Notes: generated by a model from the letters alone, not told the origin. Shown: positions 35,995 to 45,967, counted from the stretch's first letter. The stretch: DNA of 64,000 nt from an uncultured Flavobacteriaceae bacterium (GCA_947495135.1 CANLXN010000002.1:62001-126000); one strand, 5' to 3'. Translations and numbers: made by a program.

Positions 35995-36167
35995 ATTTGT
36001 GTAATGAAATGAATTGATCGCAATTGAGGAGGAGGATGTCATAGGTTTGTTATTATTATTGTAGTTAATTTACAAAACCGAAATTAATCTGAACTTTTCA
36101 AAAGGTTAAAAATATCATCTTAAAACGTGTGTTTCGTCTACAATATAATACTTTTTATCGATTTACG

Positions 36168-36183
36168 TACGTGTATACACGTA
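36168..36183. promoter_or_regulatory. Perfect 16-base palindrome, possible operator
   Basis: The sequence TACGTGTATACACGTA reads the same on both strands. It is not followed by a T run, so it is not a terminator. It lies 174 bases upstream of the mini-protein start and could be a binding site for a dimeric regulator. Chance occurrence in AT-rich DNA is possible. Confidence 0.3.
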
Positions 36184-36328
36184 TATCTTAATTATTTCAT
36201 CGAAACCAAATTCTAGTACGTCGATTTTTTCAAAAGAAACAGCACAATTTCGGCTAAAACATTTGAAACCTACTTGGACTTTCACCTCCAGAAAATCTTT
36301 TCACCTACTTTCCAGTTTTATGTAAACT

Positions 36329-36365
36329 AAAAAATGCCCTTACAATTTAATGTAAGAGCATTTTT
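36329..36365 (-). terminator. Intrinsic terminator of the nqr operon
   Basis: Arms AAAATGCCCTTACA and TGTAAGAGCATTTT form a stem with one mismatch around a six-base loop, and a T run follows on the minus strand. It lies about 40 bases after the nqrF stop codon. Confidence 0.75.
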
Positions 36366-36405
36366 CAAACGATGCATTTAAACACCGGTATTTATGAGTT
36401 TTATT

Positions 36406-37713
36406 CTAACCTCCGAAATCGTCGAAACGGATGTTTTCATCTGGAATTCCAAAATCTTCGCCCATTTTTTGAACGGCCTGGTTCATCAATGGAGGTCCAC
36501 AGAAATAAAGCTCGATATCCTCAGGCTCCTCGTGGTGATTTAGGTAGTTATCAATAACAACCTGGTGGATAAATCCAACAAAACCATCGCCTTCCTCATC
36601 ATGGATATCTTTCTTTACTTTCCAGTTATCTTCTTCCATAGGCTCCGAAAGTGCTAGGTAGAATTTGAAATTAGGAAACTCGTCCTCTAATTGCTGGAAG
36701 TGATCTAAGTAGAATAATTCGCGCTTAGAACGCCCTCCATACCAATATGTCACAGTACGCCCTGTCTTTAAAGTTTTGAAAAGGTGGTATAAGTGTGATC
36801 GCATTGGCGCCATTCCAGCCCCTCCACCTACGTACAACATTTCTGCCTCAGACGGATTGATAAAAAATTCTCCATAAGGTCCAGAAATAACTACTTTATC
36901 TCCTTCTTTACAATTAAAGATGTAAGATGAAGCAATTCCAGGATTAACCTGCATCCATTGGTTTTTTGCTCTATCCCATGGCGGAGTTGCAATACGTACA
37001 TTCAACATAATCTCACGCCCTTCAGCAGGATATGAAGCCATTGAATATGCTCTTTCAATAGTTTCGTTATTCTTCATTACAAGTGGCCATAAACCAAACT
37101 TGTCCCATTCTGCCTTAAACTTATCTGGAGTATCGTGCTCTTCTGGGTGCGCAGTGATGTCAATATCACTGTATTTAATTTCACAAGGGGGAATTTCAAT
37201 TTGAATATATCCACCTGCCTTGTAATTCATGTCTTGAGGAATTTCAACAACAAACTCCTTTATAAATGATGCAACATTGTAGTTACGAACTACTACCGCA
37301 TCCCACTTCTTAATCCCAAAAACCTCTTCCGGAATGTGAACATTCATATTTTGTTTCACTTTTACCTGACAAGATAAGCGTGCTCCATCCTTCAATTCTT
37401 TTCTTGTGAAGTGAGGCGTTTCGGTTGGCAAGGCTTCCCCTCCACCTTCTAACACATGGCACTCGCATTGAATACAAGTTCCACCACCACCGCAAGCCGA
37501 TGGCAAAAATATCTTTTGGTTACCTAATGTTGATAATAGTGTACCTCCAGAAGGAACCTCTATAGTCTTCTCATCATTAATAGTAATTGTTACCGGTCCA
37601 GACGGAGATAACTTTTGTTTGGTAAATAGTAGTAGGCTTACTAAAAGCAAAACCAATACTAAGAAAGCAACTACTGTTGCCACAATAACACCTAATGTAC
37701 TAGCTAATATCAT
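36406..37713 (-). CDS. nqrF: Na(+)-translocating NADH-quinone reductase subunit F
   Basis: Electron-input subunit of the sodium pump: oxidises NADH and passes electrons through FAD and a 2Fe-2S centre. An N-terminal membrane helix (about 6-30) is followed by a ferredoxin domain with the cluster cysteines in [14 protein letters not shown], an FAD domain with the RAYSMASYP motif, and an NADH domain with [12 protein letters not shown]; the C-terminal FDDFGG is typical. Length 435. Last gene of nqrABCDEF; the gap to nqrE is three bases. Confidence 0.97.
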   Translation of the reverse strand: MILASTLGVIVATVVAFLVLVLLLVSLLLFTKQKLSPSGPVTITINDEKTIEVPSGGTLLSTLGNQKIFLPSACGGGGTCIQCECHVLEGGGEALPTETPHFTRKELKDGARLSCQVKVKQNMNVHIPEEVFGIKKWDAVVVRNYNVASFIKEFVVEIPQDMNYKAGGYIQIEIPPCEIKYSDIDITAHPEEHDTPDKFKAEWDKFGLWPLVMKNNETIERAYSMASYPAEGREIMLNVRIATPPWDRAKNQWMQVNPGIASSYIFNCKEGDKVVISGPYGEFFINPSEAEMLYVGGGAGMAPMRSHLYHLFKTLKTGRTVTYWYGGRSKRELFYLDHFQQLEDEFPNFKFYLALSEPMEEDNWKVKKDIHDEEGDGFVGFIHQVVIDNYLNHHEEPEDIELYFCGPPLMNQAVQKMGEDFGIPDENIRFDDFGG

Positions 37714-37716
37714 TGT

Positions 37717-38457
37717 CTAATTTTTTAATTCTGAAACTTCTGCCTGAGCAGTCTTGTTATCTTCTTCTATTTCCAGGTCTACTTTTTCAATAACCCCTAC
37801 CTCTGCAGCATTACCCTCTGTAGCCGGTACCGCATCGTCACCACCAGTTAACATTCCTCCAAAACTCATAAATCCAATCGCCATTAAGCCAGTAATGATA
37901 AACGTAATTCCTAATCCGCGTAAGGGCGCAGGAACATTACTGTAACGAATCTTCTCTCGAATAGCCGCAATTGCCAATATAGCTAAGAACCAACCTATTC
38001 CTGAACTTACCCCGTAATTAAGCGCTAATGAAAACGACTCAATTTCTCTCGACTGCATAAACAAAGATCCTCCAAGAATTGCACAGTTCACCGCAATGAG
38101 TGGCAAGAAAATTCCCAACGAATTGTATAGCGATGGAGAGAAGCGTTCTACTACAATTTCCACTAGTTGCACCATAGTTGCAATAGTCGCAATAAACAGT
38201 ATAAATGAAAGGAAACTAAGATCATAGTCTGCGTATTCTGCCCCTAACCATGTAAGTGCGCCTGGTTGCAGGATATATTGATCAAGTAACCAGTTAAGAG
38301 GTACTGTAACGGCAAGTACAAATATAACTGCTGCTCCAAGACCAACTGCCGTAGTTACTTTTTTGGAAACCGCAAGGTATGAACACATCCCGAGGAAGGT
38401 GGCGAATACCATGTTATCCACAAAGATCGATTTAAAAAATAATTCTAAATGCTCCAT
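37717..38457 (-). CDS. nqrE: Na(+)-translocating NADH-quinone reductase subunit E, C-terminally extended
   Basis: Integral membrane subunit with six helices, sister to NqrD. The start [23 protein letters not shown] and the segment [18 protein letters not shown], with cysteines that hold the intramembrane iron centre with NqrD, are intact. At 246 residues it exceeds the usual ~200: an acidic tail of about 40 residues (after about residue 205, rich in E, A and V) has no membrane character. The 74-base gap to nqrD is the longest within the operon. Confidence 0.95.
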   Translation of the reverse strand: MEHLELFFKSIFVDNMVFATFLGMCSYLAVSKKVTTAVGLGAAVIFVLAVTVPLNWLLDQYILQPGALTWLGAEYADYDLSFLSFILFIATIATMVQLVEIVVERFSPSLYNSLGIFLPLIAVNCAILGGSLFMQSREIESFSLALNYGVSSGIGWFLAILAIAAIREKIRYSNVPAPLRGLGITFIITGLMAIGFMSFGGMLTGGDDAVPATEGNAAEVGVIEKVDLEIEEDNKTAQAEVSELKN

Positions 38458-38531
38458 AATTTTTGAGTATTCAGTTTACAGTTGCTGTATTCAGTAGATG
38501 ACTGTCTACCGAAAATGCTTCCGTAAACTTT

Positions 38532-39179
38532 TTAATTTTCTTCTATTAATGCTTTATTTCTGCTACGTTGTACCCAGATAATTAATCCAACCACAATTAG
38601 CGCCATTGGTGATAACAACATAAACCCATTGTTTTCATAACCCATTGCATAAAGACCTGTTTTTTCCACAGGATCTCCTAACACTGCAAACCCTAGTAAA
38701 GTTCCAGAACCTAATAGCTCTCTAAAGAATCCTACTATAATTAATATCACCCCGTATCCAAGCGCATTTCCTATTCCATCAAGGAAAGACCTCCATGGAC
38801 CATTCCCCAAGGCAAAAGCTTCAAAACGTCCCATAATAATACAGTTCGTAATAATTAGCCCGATGAATACAGAAAGCTCTTTACTTAATTCATATGCAAA
38901 TGCTTTGAGCACTTGATCTACAATAATCACTAGCGTCGCTACAACAATAAGTTGCACGATAATTCTAATTTTCGAAGGAATGATATTTCGCATTAACGAA
39001 ATAACCACGTTACCAATTCCCAATACAAAAATTACTGACACCGCCATTACAATAGATGGCTTTAACTGTGCAGTGATAGCAAGAGCTGAACAAATTCCTA
39101 ATACCTGAATAGTAATTGGGTTGTCGTCTGCTAATGGGTCTAAAATTAATTTAGCGTCTTTCTTAGATAATAATCCCAT
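38532..39179 (-). CDS. nqrD: Na(+)-translocating NADH-quinone reductase subunit D
   Basis: Integral membrane subunit of the sodium pump, 215 residues, about six helices. Typical motifs are NPITIQVLGICSALA near the start and LIITNCIIMGRFEAFA in the middle; their cysteines match the partners of the NqrE iron-centre residues. Four bases separate it from nqrC. Confidence 0.96.
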   Translation of the reverse strand: MGLLSKKDAKLILDPLADDNPITIQVLGICSALAITAQLKPSIVMAVSVIFVLGIGNVVISLMRNIIPSKIRIIVQLIVVATLVIIVDQVLKAFAYELSKELSVFIGLIITNCIIMGRFEAFALGNGPWRSFLDGIGNALGYGVILIIVGFFRELLGSGTLLGFAVLGDPVEKTGLYAMGYENNGFMLLSPMALIVVGLIIWVQRSRNKALIEEN

Positions 39180-39183
39180 GCTC

Positions 39184-39933
39184 TTAGTTATTTAATTTTT
39201 GAAAATATGGTACATACATTCTAACATCCTTTTTGAGCATTGCACTCACCCCGTCTCCGGTGATGGTTGCCCCTGCCAAGGCATCCACCTCGTTATCTGT
39301 AGTATCTGTGTTCTTAGGGTCGTTATTTCCTTTAGCTACCTTCACTCCTTCAAAAACATCTCCATTTAAGAATTTCTCTCCTGTAAAGTCGTCCATAAAG
39401 TAGCGCTGTTTAATTTCACCACCTAGTCCAGGTGTTTCTCCTTTATGATCAAAATAAACTCCTTGGATTGTCATACTTGGATCAACAGCTACAAAGCCCC
39501 AGATAGCATCCCAAAGTCCTTTTCCTCGAACTGGAATTACATAGACTTCCTTTCCGTCCTTTTCACCAACAAACAATGGTAATCTCCTTTTATAATTTGG
39601 ATCTTTAGCGGCGGTTGCTTCTTTCTTAATATCGATAAGGTAAGCTTGATCGTCTTCAGTAACTTTTCCATCCTGAATAACTAATTGCTTTTTTATGTAC
39701 TTATCGAATTCGCCTTCCACTACATCCGTACTGATGAACTCAACATCACCTTTTCCTTGGTTATTGTGAACACCCATTGCATATAGGATGTTTTGTTGTC
39801 TCTCATAGCGTTCGTTTGCCTTAATGGTTGGTTTCAAACCATTGGCAAAACCTGCTAAGATAGAACCTACCAAAACCACCATCACGATGGCAAAGATCAT
39901 GGTATAACTATTTTTATCTGTGTTGATTGCCAT
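39184..39933 (-). CDS. nqrC: Na(+)-translocating NADH-quinone reductase subunit C
   Basis: Periplasm-facing subunit carrying covalent FMN. One membrane helix (about 11-30) and an FMN-binding domain with GETPGLGGE at about 165-173. The flavinylation site is T223 in DALAGAT (217-223): the expected motif is DxxSGAT, and here alanine replaces the serine, while D217, G221, A222 and T223 are kept. ApbE from 19.2-20.2 kb would be the modifying enzyme. Length 249. Two bases separate it from nqrB. Confidence 0.96.
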   Translation of the reverse strand: MAINTDKNSYTMIFAIVMVVLVGSILAGFANGLKPTIKANERYERQQNILYAMGVHNNQGKGDVEFISTDVVEGEFDKYIKKQLVIQDGKVTEDDQAYLIDIKKEATAAKDPNYKRRLPLFVGEKDGKEVYVIPVRGKGLWDAIWGFVAVDPSMTIQGVYFDHKGETPGLGGEIKQRYFMDDFTGEKFLNGDVFEGVKVAKGNNDPKNTDTTDNEVDALAGATITGDGVSAMLKKDVRMYVPYFQKLNN

Positions 39934-39935
39934 AT

Positions 39936-41207
39936 TTATGCTGTTTTAACTTTTAAACGTTTTGCTCTTTTCTTCACGTTTGCATTAATCACATAGTGAT
40001 CAATTGTTGGTGCAAATACATTCATTAATAAGATCGCTAGGAATACTCCTTCCGGGTAAGCAGGGTTAAATACGCGTATCATAATTGAAATAAATCCAAT
40101 TAAGAATCCATAAATCCACTTTCCCCTATTTGTTTGGGAGGCAGTAACTGGATCGGTCGCCATATAAACTGCTCCAAAAAGAATACTACCTATAAATAGG
40201 TGTTGCCAGAAGTCGACGCTCATTAGACCGAAGAACTTAGAAGATTCTGTAATCCATCCTTGGGCAACTACACCGTTAAAAATTAATCCCATTGTAAGAG
40301 CTCCAATAAGTGTACTGAAAATAATTCTCCAGCTTCCAATTTTTGAAAGGATTAAAATAAGTGCTCCTACTATAATCAATAGCTTAGATGTTTCGCCGAC
40401 AGATCCAGGAATAAACCCTAAAAACATATCTTGTAATGAGAATAATGCATCCGCTTGCGCACCATAGGTAGTGGTTATATCTGCAGCGCCATTGGCACCT
40501 TTTACTACTAAATCTTGATTTGATTTGGCGTAATATCCTAATATGGTTTCACCAGAGATCGCATCTGGTTGTCCAACGGTTGCAACTGCATTGGTTACCC
40601 ATACTTTATCCCCGCTCATCCAAGTAGGATATGCAAAGAACAAAAACGCTCTAATGGTAAGGGCTGGGTTTAAGATATTCATACCTGTTCCACCAAAAAC
40701 TTCTTTCCCAATAACCACTCCAAAAATAACGGCTACTGAAAGCATCCATAATGGAACATCGACTGGTACAATTAATGGCACCAACATTCCTGTTACCAGG
40801 TATCCTTCCTCCACTTCATGACCTTTGATTACAGCGAATAAAAATTCGACTGCCAGACCAACTCCATACGAAACTACTACTAGTGGTAAAACCTTCCATG
40901 CACCTACTCCAAAATTGAGCATATTCCAGAACTCTCCACTAAAGAATCCAACAGCCTTCTCTACCTCACCAGTTTGAACATGGTATTGGTAACCAGCGTT
41001 GAAAATCCCGAAAAGCAAACATGGAACTAACGATAGAATTACCATATTCATGGTACGCTTTAAATCGTCGGCCGCACGCACGTGGCTTCCAGAATGTGTT
41101 GTTTCGTTTGGCAAATACAAGAATGTATGCAATGCGTTAAACGCAGGAGCCATTTTCTTACCCTTGTATTTTTCTTTTAGCTTATGTAAATTTTCTTTCA
41201 TTCCCAT
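39936..41207 (-). CDS. nqrB: Na(+)-translocating NADH-quinone reductase subunit B
   Basis: Main membrane subunit forming the sodium path together with NqrD and NqrE, 423 residues with about ten helices. It carries a second covalent FMN: the site is T221 in DAISGET (215-221), which fits the DxxSGxT pattern recognised by ApbE. GGTGMNILNPAL and the C-terminal FNPAYPEG segment are typical. The gap to nqrA is four bases. Confidence 0.97.
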   Translation of the reverse strand: MGMKENLHKLKEKYKGKKMAPAFNALHTFLYLPNETTHSGSHVRAADDLKRTMNMVILSLVPCLLFGIFNAGYQYHVQTGEVEKAVGFFSGEFWNMLNFGVGAWKVLPLVVVSYGVGLAVEFLFAVIKGHEVEEGYLVTGMLVPLIVPVDVPLWMLSVAVIFGVVIGKEVFGGTGMNILNPALTIRAFLFFAYPTWMSGDKVWVTNAVATVGQPDAISGETILGYYAKSNQDLVVKGANGAADITTTYGAQADALFSLQDMFLGFIPGSVGETSKLLIIVGALILILSKIGSWRIIFSTLIGALTMGLIFNGVVAQGWITESSKFFGLMSVDFWQHLFIGSILFGAVYMATDPVTASQTNRGKWIYGFLIGFISIMIRVFNPAYPEGVFLAILLMNVFAPTIDHYVINANVKKRAKRLKVKTA

Positions 41208-41211
41208 AGCG

Positions 41212-42561
41212 TTATCCTATTTCTTTATACATTAAATCCAATCCTTCACGAATAATCTGTTGATGCGGCTGTTTAGACACGCAGATAAACTCGGTCAAAG
41301 AAAAATCTTCTGGAGCAACTTCATACATACCAAGGGCTTCCATAGCGTCCAAATCTTTTACCATACACGCTTTCAATATTTGAAGCGGATAAATATCTAG
41401 AGGAAAAACTTGCTCGTAGTTACCCGTTACCACGAAGGCTCTATGCTCTCCATTGGTATTGGTATTTAGATCAAACTTTTTATTAGGTAGCATCCAAGAA
41501 AAAGTAAGCGCTCTTGACGGTGATATCTTATTAAAAATTGGCTTATTCCAACCAAAGAACTCGTAATCGTCTCCTTCAGGAATAATGGATACCACATTGC
41601 TGTAAAAACCTAAATGTGATTTAGGTGAGATGGTAGCACCAGTAAGAACATCTCCACTAATTACTCTTGAGTGCTCCTCGTTTAATCCAGAATCGTACAC
41701 AAAGGTAGATACCTCAGCACCGATCATTGTTTTATAGTATTTAGGTGTTTTAACTGAAGAACCCGCTAAAGCGATGATGCGCTCTGCATTGAATTTACCA
41801 GTTAAAAGTAATTCTCCAATAATCACCAAATCCTGGGCTGCAATTGTCCAAACAACCTCGCCCTTATTAACTGGACTCAATTTATTGATGAGCGTACCTA
41901 CATTTCCAGCTGGATGTGGTCCTTTCAGATGGTGTATAGAAATATCCTTCAATCCTGCAAATGGGGAGTTAGAACTACCTATTCCCACGTGAACTTGTCC
42001 TTCGGTCAATTTACTAAATGCAGTAACTGCTGCTTGTAATTCAGCTTCTTTCCCTGTCAAGGTAAAATCCAAATCGGCTGCCAGAGGAGCCGTTGCGTAT
42101 CCTGAAATAAAAATAGCCTTTGGAGCCGCAACTGGATCTGCAATTACATCGTAAGGACGTTGCTTCACAAATGGCCAGCAACCAGATGCAAGCAAATGGC
42201 TTTTTAAATCTTCTGGCTTCACCGAGCTCAAATTAATCGAACCATGATCGAGGTAACTGTCCTGTTGATCTGCTTCAAAAGTAAGCTTCGTGATCACACG
42301 CTTTGGACCTCTCTCGATTTCAGTGAGAGTTCCACTTACCGGGGAAACAAATTTGATATCTTCGTTTGTTTTTGAATAAAATACAACCTGTCCAGCTTGT
42401 ACTTTCGTTCCTTCTTTTACAACCATTTTAGGAGTAACCAGATGGAAATCTGACGGTCTTATAGCGAAGGTACGGGAGCGTGGTGCTTTAGATAGCGTTT
42501 TCTCCGCTTCGCCTTTAAGATTGATGTTAAGACCTTTTCTAATCTTAATGTCTTTTGACAT
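41212..42561 (-). CDS. nqrA: Na(+)-translocating NADH-quinone reductase subunit A
   Basis: Cytosolic-side subunit of the sodium pump, implicated in ubiquinone or inhibitor binding. The N-terminus IKIRKGLNINLKGE, the barrel-sandwich region VKEGTKVQAGQVVFYSK, and the body with FISGYATAPLAADL are typical; 449 residues is full length. It is the first gene of the operon, with a promoter about 57 bases upstream. Confidence 0.97.
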   Translation of the reverse strand: MSKDIKIRKGLNINLKGEAEKTLSKAPRSRTFAIRPSDFHLVTPKMVVKEGTKVQAGQVVFYSKTNEDIKFVSPVSGTLTEIERGPKRVITKLTFEADQQDSYLDHGSINLSSVKPEDLKSHLLASGCWPFVKQRPYDVIADPVAAPKAIFISGYATAPLAADLDFTLTGKEAELQAAVTAFSKLTEGQVHVGIGSSNSPFAGLKDISIHHLKGPHPAGNVGTLINKLSPVNKGEVVWTIAAQDLVIIGELLLTGKFNAERIIALAGSSVKTPKYYKTMIGAEVSTFVYDSGLNEEHSRVISGDVLTGATISPKSHLGFYSNVVSIIPEGDDYEFFGWNKPIFNKISPSRALTFSWMLPNKKFDLNTNTNGEHRAFVVTGNYEQVFPLDIYPLQILKACMVKDLDAMEALGMYEVAPEDFSLTEFICVSKQPHQQIIREGLDLMYKEIG

Positions 42562-43061
42562 AGGATACTTGTGTTAAAGTTCTCTTTAAATTCCCGAGTC
42601 GATTTTAATCGATTTTTGGGACTGCAAATTTAAGAATTAAAAATACCATATCACAATAAATGAGTAGTATTTTTCTTCAATTGAGCCCGCAAACGCTTTC
42701 GTTCTTTTTTTGTTCAATGTTCAAATAATTCCTTTTTTTAGCCTCTAATTTGAATAGTTCCTTTCCTCACTTAAATTTAAGCCGTCTTATCTCATTTTTA
42801 AAATTTCAGAAGTACACCTAAACATTAAACAATATAAATGATCGAATAAATTTCACATGCACGTTAAACAAGCGATCCATAACTTTTTCAACAAAGAGAC
42901 GTTTAACAAATAGAACCACCGAACCAATTCAAAGGAAACATAAATTGAAATCTGCAAAATCATTCACCGTATGCAGCCTTTTGAAAATCTCCATCTTTAC
43001 CAAAGATGAAGATAATTTTAGGCACAAATTTTGATTATCTTAGCAAAAAACAAACCATCCT
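42562..43061. other. Divergent intergenic region between nqrA and the T9SS plug gene, 500 bp
   Basis: Holds the nqr promoter at the left. At the right, TATCTTAG at 43036-43043 (six to seven of eight positions of TAnnTTTG) is the best -7 candidate for the plug gene, 18 bases before its ATG. No coding frame with credible composition was seen in the ~350 bases between. Confidence 0.5.
42625..42656 (-). promoter_or_regulatory. Promoter of the nqr operon
   Basis: On the minus strand TTG (42656-42654), 21 bases, then TAAATTTG (42632-42625), a perfect TAnnTTTG box. The spacing fits the Bacteroidota primary sigma factor. The start point would be near 42618, giving a leader of about 57 bases before the nqrA ATG at 42561. 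Confidence 0.65.
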
Positions 43062-44315
43062 ATGTTGAAAATAACAGTATTTGCCTTGTTTACTCTGTGT
43101 TTCTTTCTTTCTTCGGAAGCCCAGATTATTGAGAAAATTGAACCTTCTTATATAAGTACCATTCAGTTTAAAGGAAATACCGATCAAAGTCAGTTACCCA
43201 TCATAAGCCTGGGCGAATCGATCCAAATGACCTTTGATGCGCTCAATGGTGAGGAAGAAGATTTTTACTATAAAATCACTCATCACGACTTCGATTGGTC
43301 TGAAAGTGACCTCTCCAAAGGGGAGTATTTAGATGGATTTGACGACGTTCGTATTGAAGATTATCAAAACTCCTTAAACACATTACAACTATTTTCTAAT
43401 TACAGCCTTAGAATACCAAACCGAGAAACACGTGCGCTAAAGAAAAGTGGAAATTACCTCATTAGCGTTTATGACGAAGATGGAGAGCTCGTTTTCACCA
43501 GACGATTCATGATCATGGAAAGAAGGGTTGGAATCGCTGTAGAAATTAAAAGATCTCGGGACCTTAAATACATCAACGAAAAACAAAGTGTGAATTTCAC
43601 AATAAACTCTGCAGATCTCATCATTATTAATCCAAAGCAGAACCTCAATGTATTAGTACTCCAGAATAGCAATCTCAAAACTGCGATCACCGATTTAAAA
43701 CCGCAATACACCATTGGGAACGAGCTGATATACCGATACGATCAAGAATCGGCGTTTTATGCCGGAAACGAATTTAACTTCTTTGACAGCAAAGAGCTCA
43801 GGGGAGCGAATAACAGTATTCGTCGCGTCGAATTGAATGATCTGTACGAACATTTCCTATTCACCCGCAGAGCTCGCTACGACGTACCATATACCTACAA
43901 TCCAGATATCAATGGGAACTTTGTGGTTCGATCTATTCGGGCAGAGCGACAAAATATTGAAGCAGAATACATTTTAACGCATTTTGCCTTGCAGTATTTT
44001 GAAGATATTGAAGATAAAGAAATCCACATTTACGGTAGCTTCAACGACTGGGGAATAGACGAAAGCACTTACATGCAATACGACGAAAAAAGAGACGTGT
44101 ACACCACGAGCAGAAAATTTAAGCAAGGGTTTTACAACTATCGATTTGTATTGGTCGATCGTGAAGGAAATATAGACGAAGGTGCAATAGGAGGCAATTA
44201 CTGGGAAACAGAAAATGATTACACAGTACTAGCCTATTACAGAGCTCCAGGCGAACGCTACGATCGCATTATTGGTCAAGGAAAGGGAAATTCTACTGTA
44301 ATCACCAATAATTAA
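43062..44315 (+). CDS. Type IX secretion system plug protein (DUF5103)
   Basis: Periplasmic protein of 417 residues with a signal peptide (about 1-20). It belongs to the family formerly called DUF5103, identified as the plug that closes the SprA translocation pore of the T9SS. Family-typical segments are HHDFDWSESDLSKGEYLDGFDDVRI and NTLQLFSNYSLRIPN, each split here for brevity at about residues 75-125, and the C-terminal FNDWGIDESTYM and GNYWETENDYTVLAYYR. It is the only T9SS machinery gene in the window; the other core genes must lie elsewhere. The assignment is from memory of the family, without a search. Confidence 0.88.
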   Translation: MLKITVFALFTLCFFLSSEAQIIEKIEPSYISTIQFKGNTDQSQLPIISLGESIQMTFDALNGEEEDFYYKITHHDFDWSESDLSKGEYLDGFDDVRIEDYQNSLNTLQLFSNYSLRIPNRETRALKKSGNYLISVYDEDGELVFTRRFMIMERRVGIAVEIKRSRDLKYINEKQSVNFTINSADLIIINPKQNLNVLVLQNSNLKTAITDLKPQYTIGNELIYRYDQESAFYAGNEFNFFDSKELRGANNSIRRVELNDLYEHFLFTRRARYDVPYTYNPDINGNFVVRSIRAERQNIEAEYILTHFALQYFEDIEDKEIHIYGSFNDWGIDESTYMQYDEKRDVYTTSRKFKQGFYNYRFVLVDREGNIDEGAIGGNYWETENDYTVLAYYRAPGERYDRIIGQGKGNSTVITNN

Positions 44316-44367
44316 ACTCCCTACGCATTTCTAGTTCATCAAACGACATCACTTACGTAAGTTTTTC

Positions 44368-44375
44368 TAACTTTA
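44368..44375 (+). promoter_or_regulatory. -7 promoter box before the DUF3667 gene (leaderless arrangement)
   Basis: TAACTTTA matches TAnnTTTG at seven of eight positions and is followed by four bases and the GTG start codon, the same geometry as at gpmI and tatA. Confidence 0.4.
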
Positions 44376-44379
44376 CAGA

Positions 44380-45555
44380 GTGAACAACCAACTACCAGAA
44401 GAACACAAAGGAAGGAAAGCGATAAAATATCGTGGAGTCGAATGTCTTAATTGTGGCCATCCGCTAGATTTAAGCGACGTACACTGTTCCTATTGTGGAC
44501 AACTCAACACCACCAAGAGTCTTTCTCTTAAAGATTTTTTTGGCGAGTTTATTTTAAGCATTATCACTTACGACTCTAAGTTAAGACACACCCTCAAGGA
44601 TTTGTTATTTAAACCTGGTGTTATTACGCGTAATTACGTTAAAGGACAGCGCTTGAAGTATGCTAACCCATTTCGTTTTTACCTTAGTGTTTCTATTATT
44701 TTCTTTATTGTTCAAGGACTTATAAGCTCTTTTACTGGAACTAATAACTTAATAGACGATGTAAACACCAAGGACTCGATTCAATTTGGGCCAACTGGTG
44801 ACAACTTTAAATTTTACAAGTCGCCGGCCAATACACCCAATGTCGATTCAATTATAAATAAAACGCTTGCCGATGTGCAGGTCCAAAAAAATGAAGAGAC
44901 TACTAGCATCGGATTAGATTCTCTAATTCTAAATTCGATGAAAAAGGATACCATTCAAACCTACGATCACATTTCTGAGGCAACCTTAGATACCATGAGC
45001 TGGGCTGAAGGCACCTTTAAGCGATTCGAACTCTACATGGATTTTTACAAAACAACCGAAATTAAAAGTCCCACCGTAGCTTTTGACAGTCTTCACCACG
45101 AAAACAATAAACTCAATCGTTGGATTTATCAAAAAAACATGGCCTTTATACAGATCGAGGAAAATCCGACAGATTTTGTCTCTTATATCTTAGACAAAAC
45201 ACCCTTTTTCCTTTTCTTTTTCACTCCATTCTTTGCATTATTTTTCTCCCTTATTTACTCAAGGAAGAAATTCAATTATATTGAACACATCATCTTTATC
45301 TTCCATATTTTCAGCTTTATATTCTTAGTAATGCTAATCGCCCTAATACCAGAAGCGATTCTTGGGACGGAGCTAATTACCACAATTTTATTCACACTCA
45401 TAGGTCCTTTTTATTTTTACAAGGCACTTCGAAATTTTTATCAGCAAAACCGTGCGCTAACTGTGGTAAAATTCTTATTTTTAAATGTTGTTTTCTCGCT
45501 AAGTGCTTCGATTGGTGGAATTTTATTTTTCGTTATTACTGCCGCGATGTATTAA
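44380..45555 (+). CDS. DUF3667-like membrane protein with zinc ribbon
   Basis: 391-residue membrane protein starting with GTG; no in-frame ATG exists near the expected start. The N-terminal zinc ribbon has the pairs CLNC and CSYC (about 17-36), followed by the family pattern of TLKDLLFKPGVITRNYVKGQRLKYANPF in pieces at about 65-100. A membrane helix follows at about 101-120, then a polar ~130-residue region rich in D, S and N, and four more helices at about 265-391. Function unknown; DUF3667 proteins are common in this phylum. The promoter box touches the start codon. Confidence 0.85.
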   Translation: MNNQLPEEHKGRKAIKYRGVECLNCGHPLDLSDVHCSYCGQLNTTKSLSLKDFFGEFILSIITYDSKLRHTLKDLLFKPGVITRNYVKGQRLKYANPFRFYLSVSIIFFIVQGLISSFTGTNNLIDDVNTKDSIQFGPTGDNFKFYKSPANTPNVDSIINKTLADVQVQKNEETTSIGLDSLILNSMKKDTIQTYDHISEATLDTMSWAEGTFKRFELYMDFYKTTEIKSPTVAFDSLHHENNKLNRWIYQKNMAFIQIEENPTDFVSYILDKTPFFLFFFTPFFALFFSLIYSRKKFNYIEHIIFIFHIFSFIFLVMLIALIPEAILGTELITTILFTLIGPFYFYKALRNFYQQNRALTVVKFLFLNVVFSLSASIGGILFFVITAAMY

Positions 45556-45586
45556 GCAGTTTTTTTAAGTTTTTATCCCAGATAGC

Positions 45587-45967
45587 ATGATACAACTCAC
45601 TACACAAGGAATAAAAGTTTCAGTCGAAACTAAGTATGAAGGTACGTTTTACGAAAACACTAAGATACAGTATGCTTTTACCTACCACATCAGTATCGAA
45701 AATAATAGTGACACCACTATACAATTAATCTCGCGCTATTGGCTGATAAAAGACGCTCTTAATCACTCCGAAATAGTTGAAGGAAAAGGAGTTATTGGCC
45801 TACAACCTATTATTGAACCTGGCAAAAAGCACAACTATGTTAGTAGCTGCCTACTAATTTCTCCATACGGGTCTATGCAAGGACATTATATAATGAACAC
45901 TCCAGAGAAAGAAATTAAGGTTCAAATTCCGCTTTTTAAGCTGAGTGCACCTTCCGCGATGAATTAA
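45587..45967 (+). CDS. apaG: ApaG-family protein
   Basis: 126-residue single-domain protein with an all-beta fibronectin-like fold. The segments YAFTYHISIENNS and the central GVIGLQPIIEPGKKHNYVSSC match the ApaG pattern, as does SPYGSMQGHYIM. In enterobacteria apaG lies with apaH and has been linked to cobalt resistance and Ap4A metabolism; no apaH is seen here. The 3' end overlaps the convergent neighbour by 32 bases. Confidence 0.93.
   Translation: MIQLTTQGIKVSVETKYEGTFYENTKIQYAFTYHISIENNSDTTIQLISRYWLIKDALNHSEIVEGKGVIGLQPIIEPGKKHNYVSSCLLISPYGSMQGHYIMNTPEKEIKVQIPLFKLSAPSAMN

Larger units (their letters stand above)
35995..36405. other. Intergenic region, 411 bp
   Basis: Lies between the mini-protein gene and the end of the nqr operon. 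It holds the nqr terminator on the right, a perfect 16-base palindrome near the middle, and the upstream region of the mini-protein gene, in which a weak TAATTTCG box (36086-36079, minus strand) is the best -7 candidate. Nothing coding was seen. Confidence 0.5.

Noticed and set aside
36372-36557. Plus-strand frame over the end of nqrF
   Set aside because: It is antisense to the well-conserved C-terminus of NqrF.
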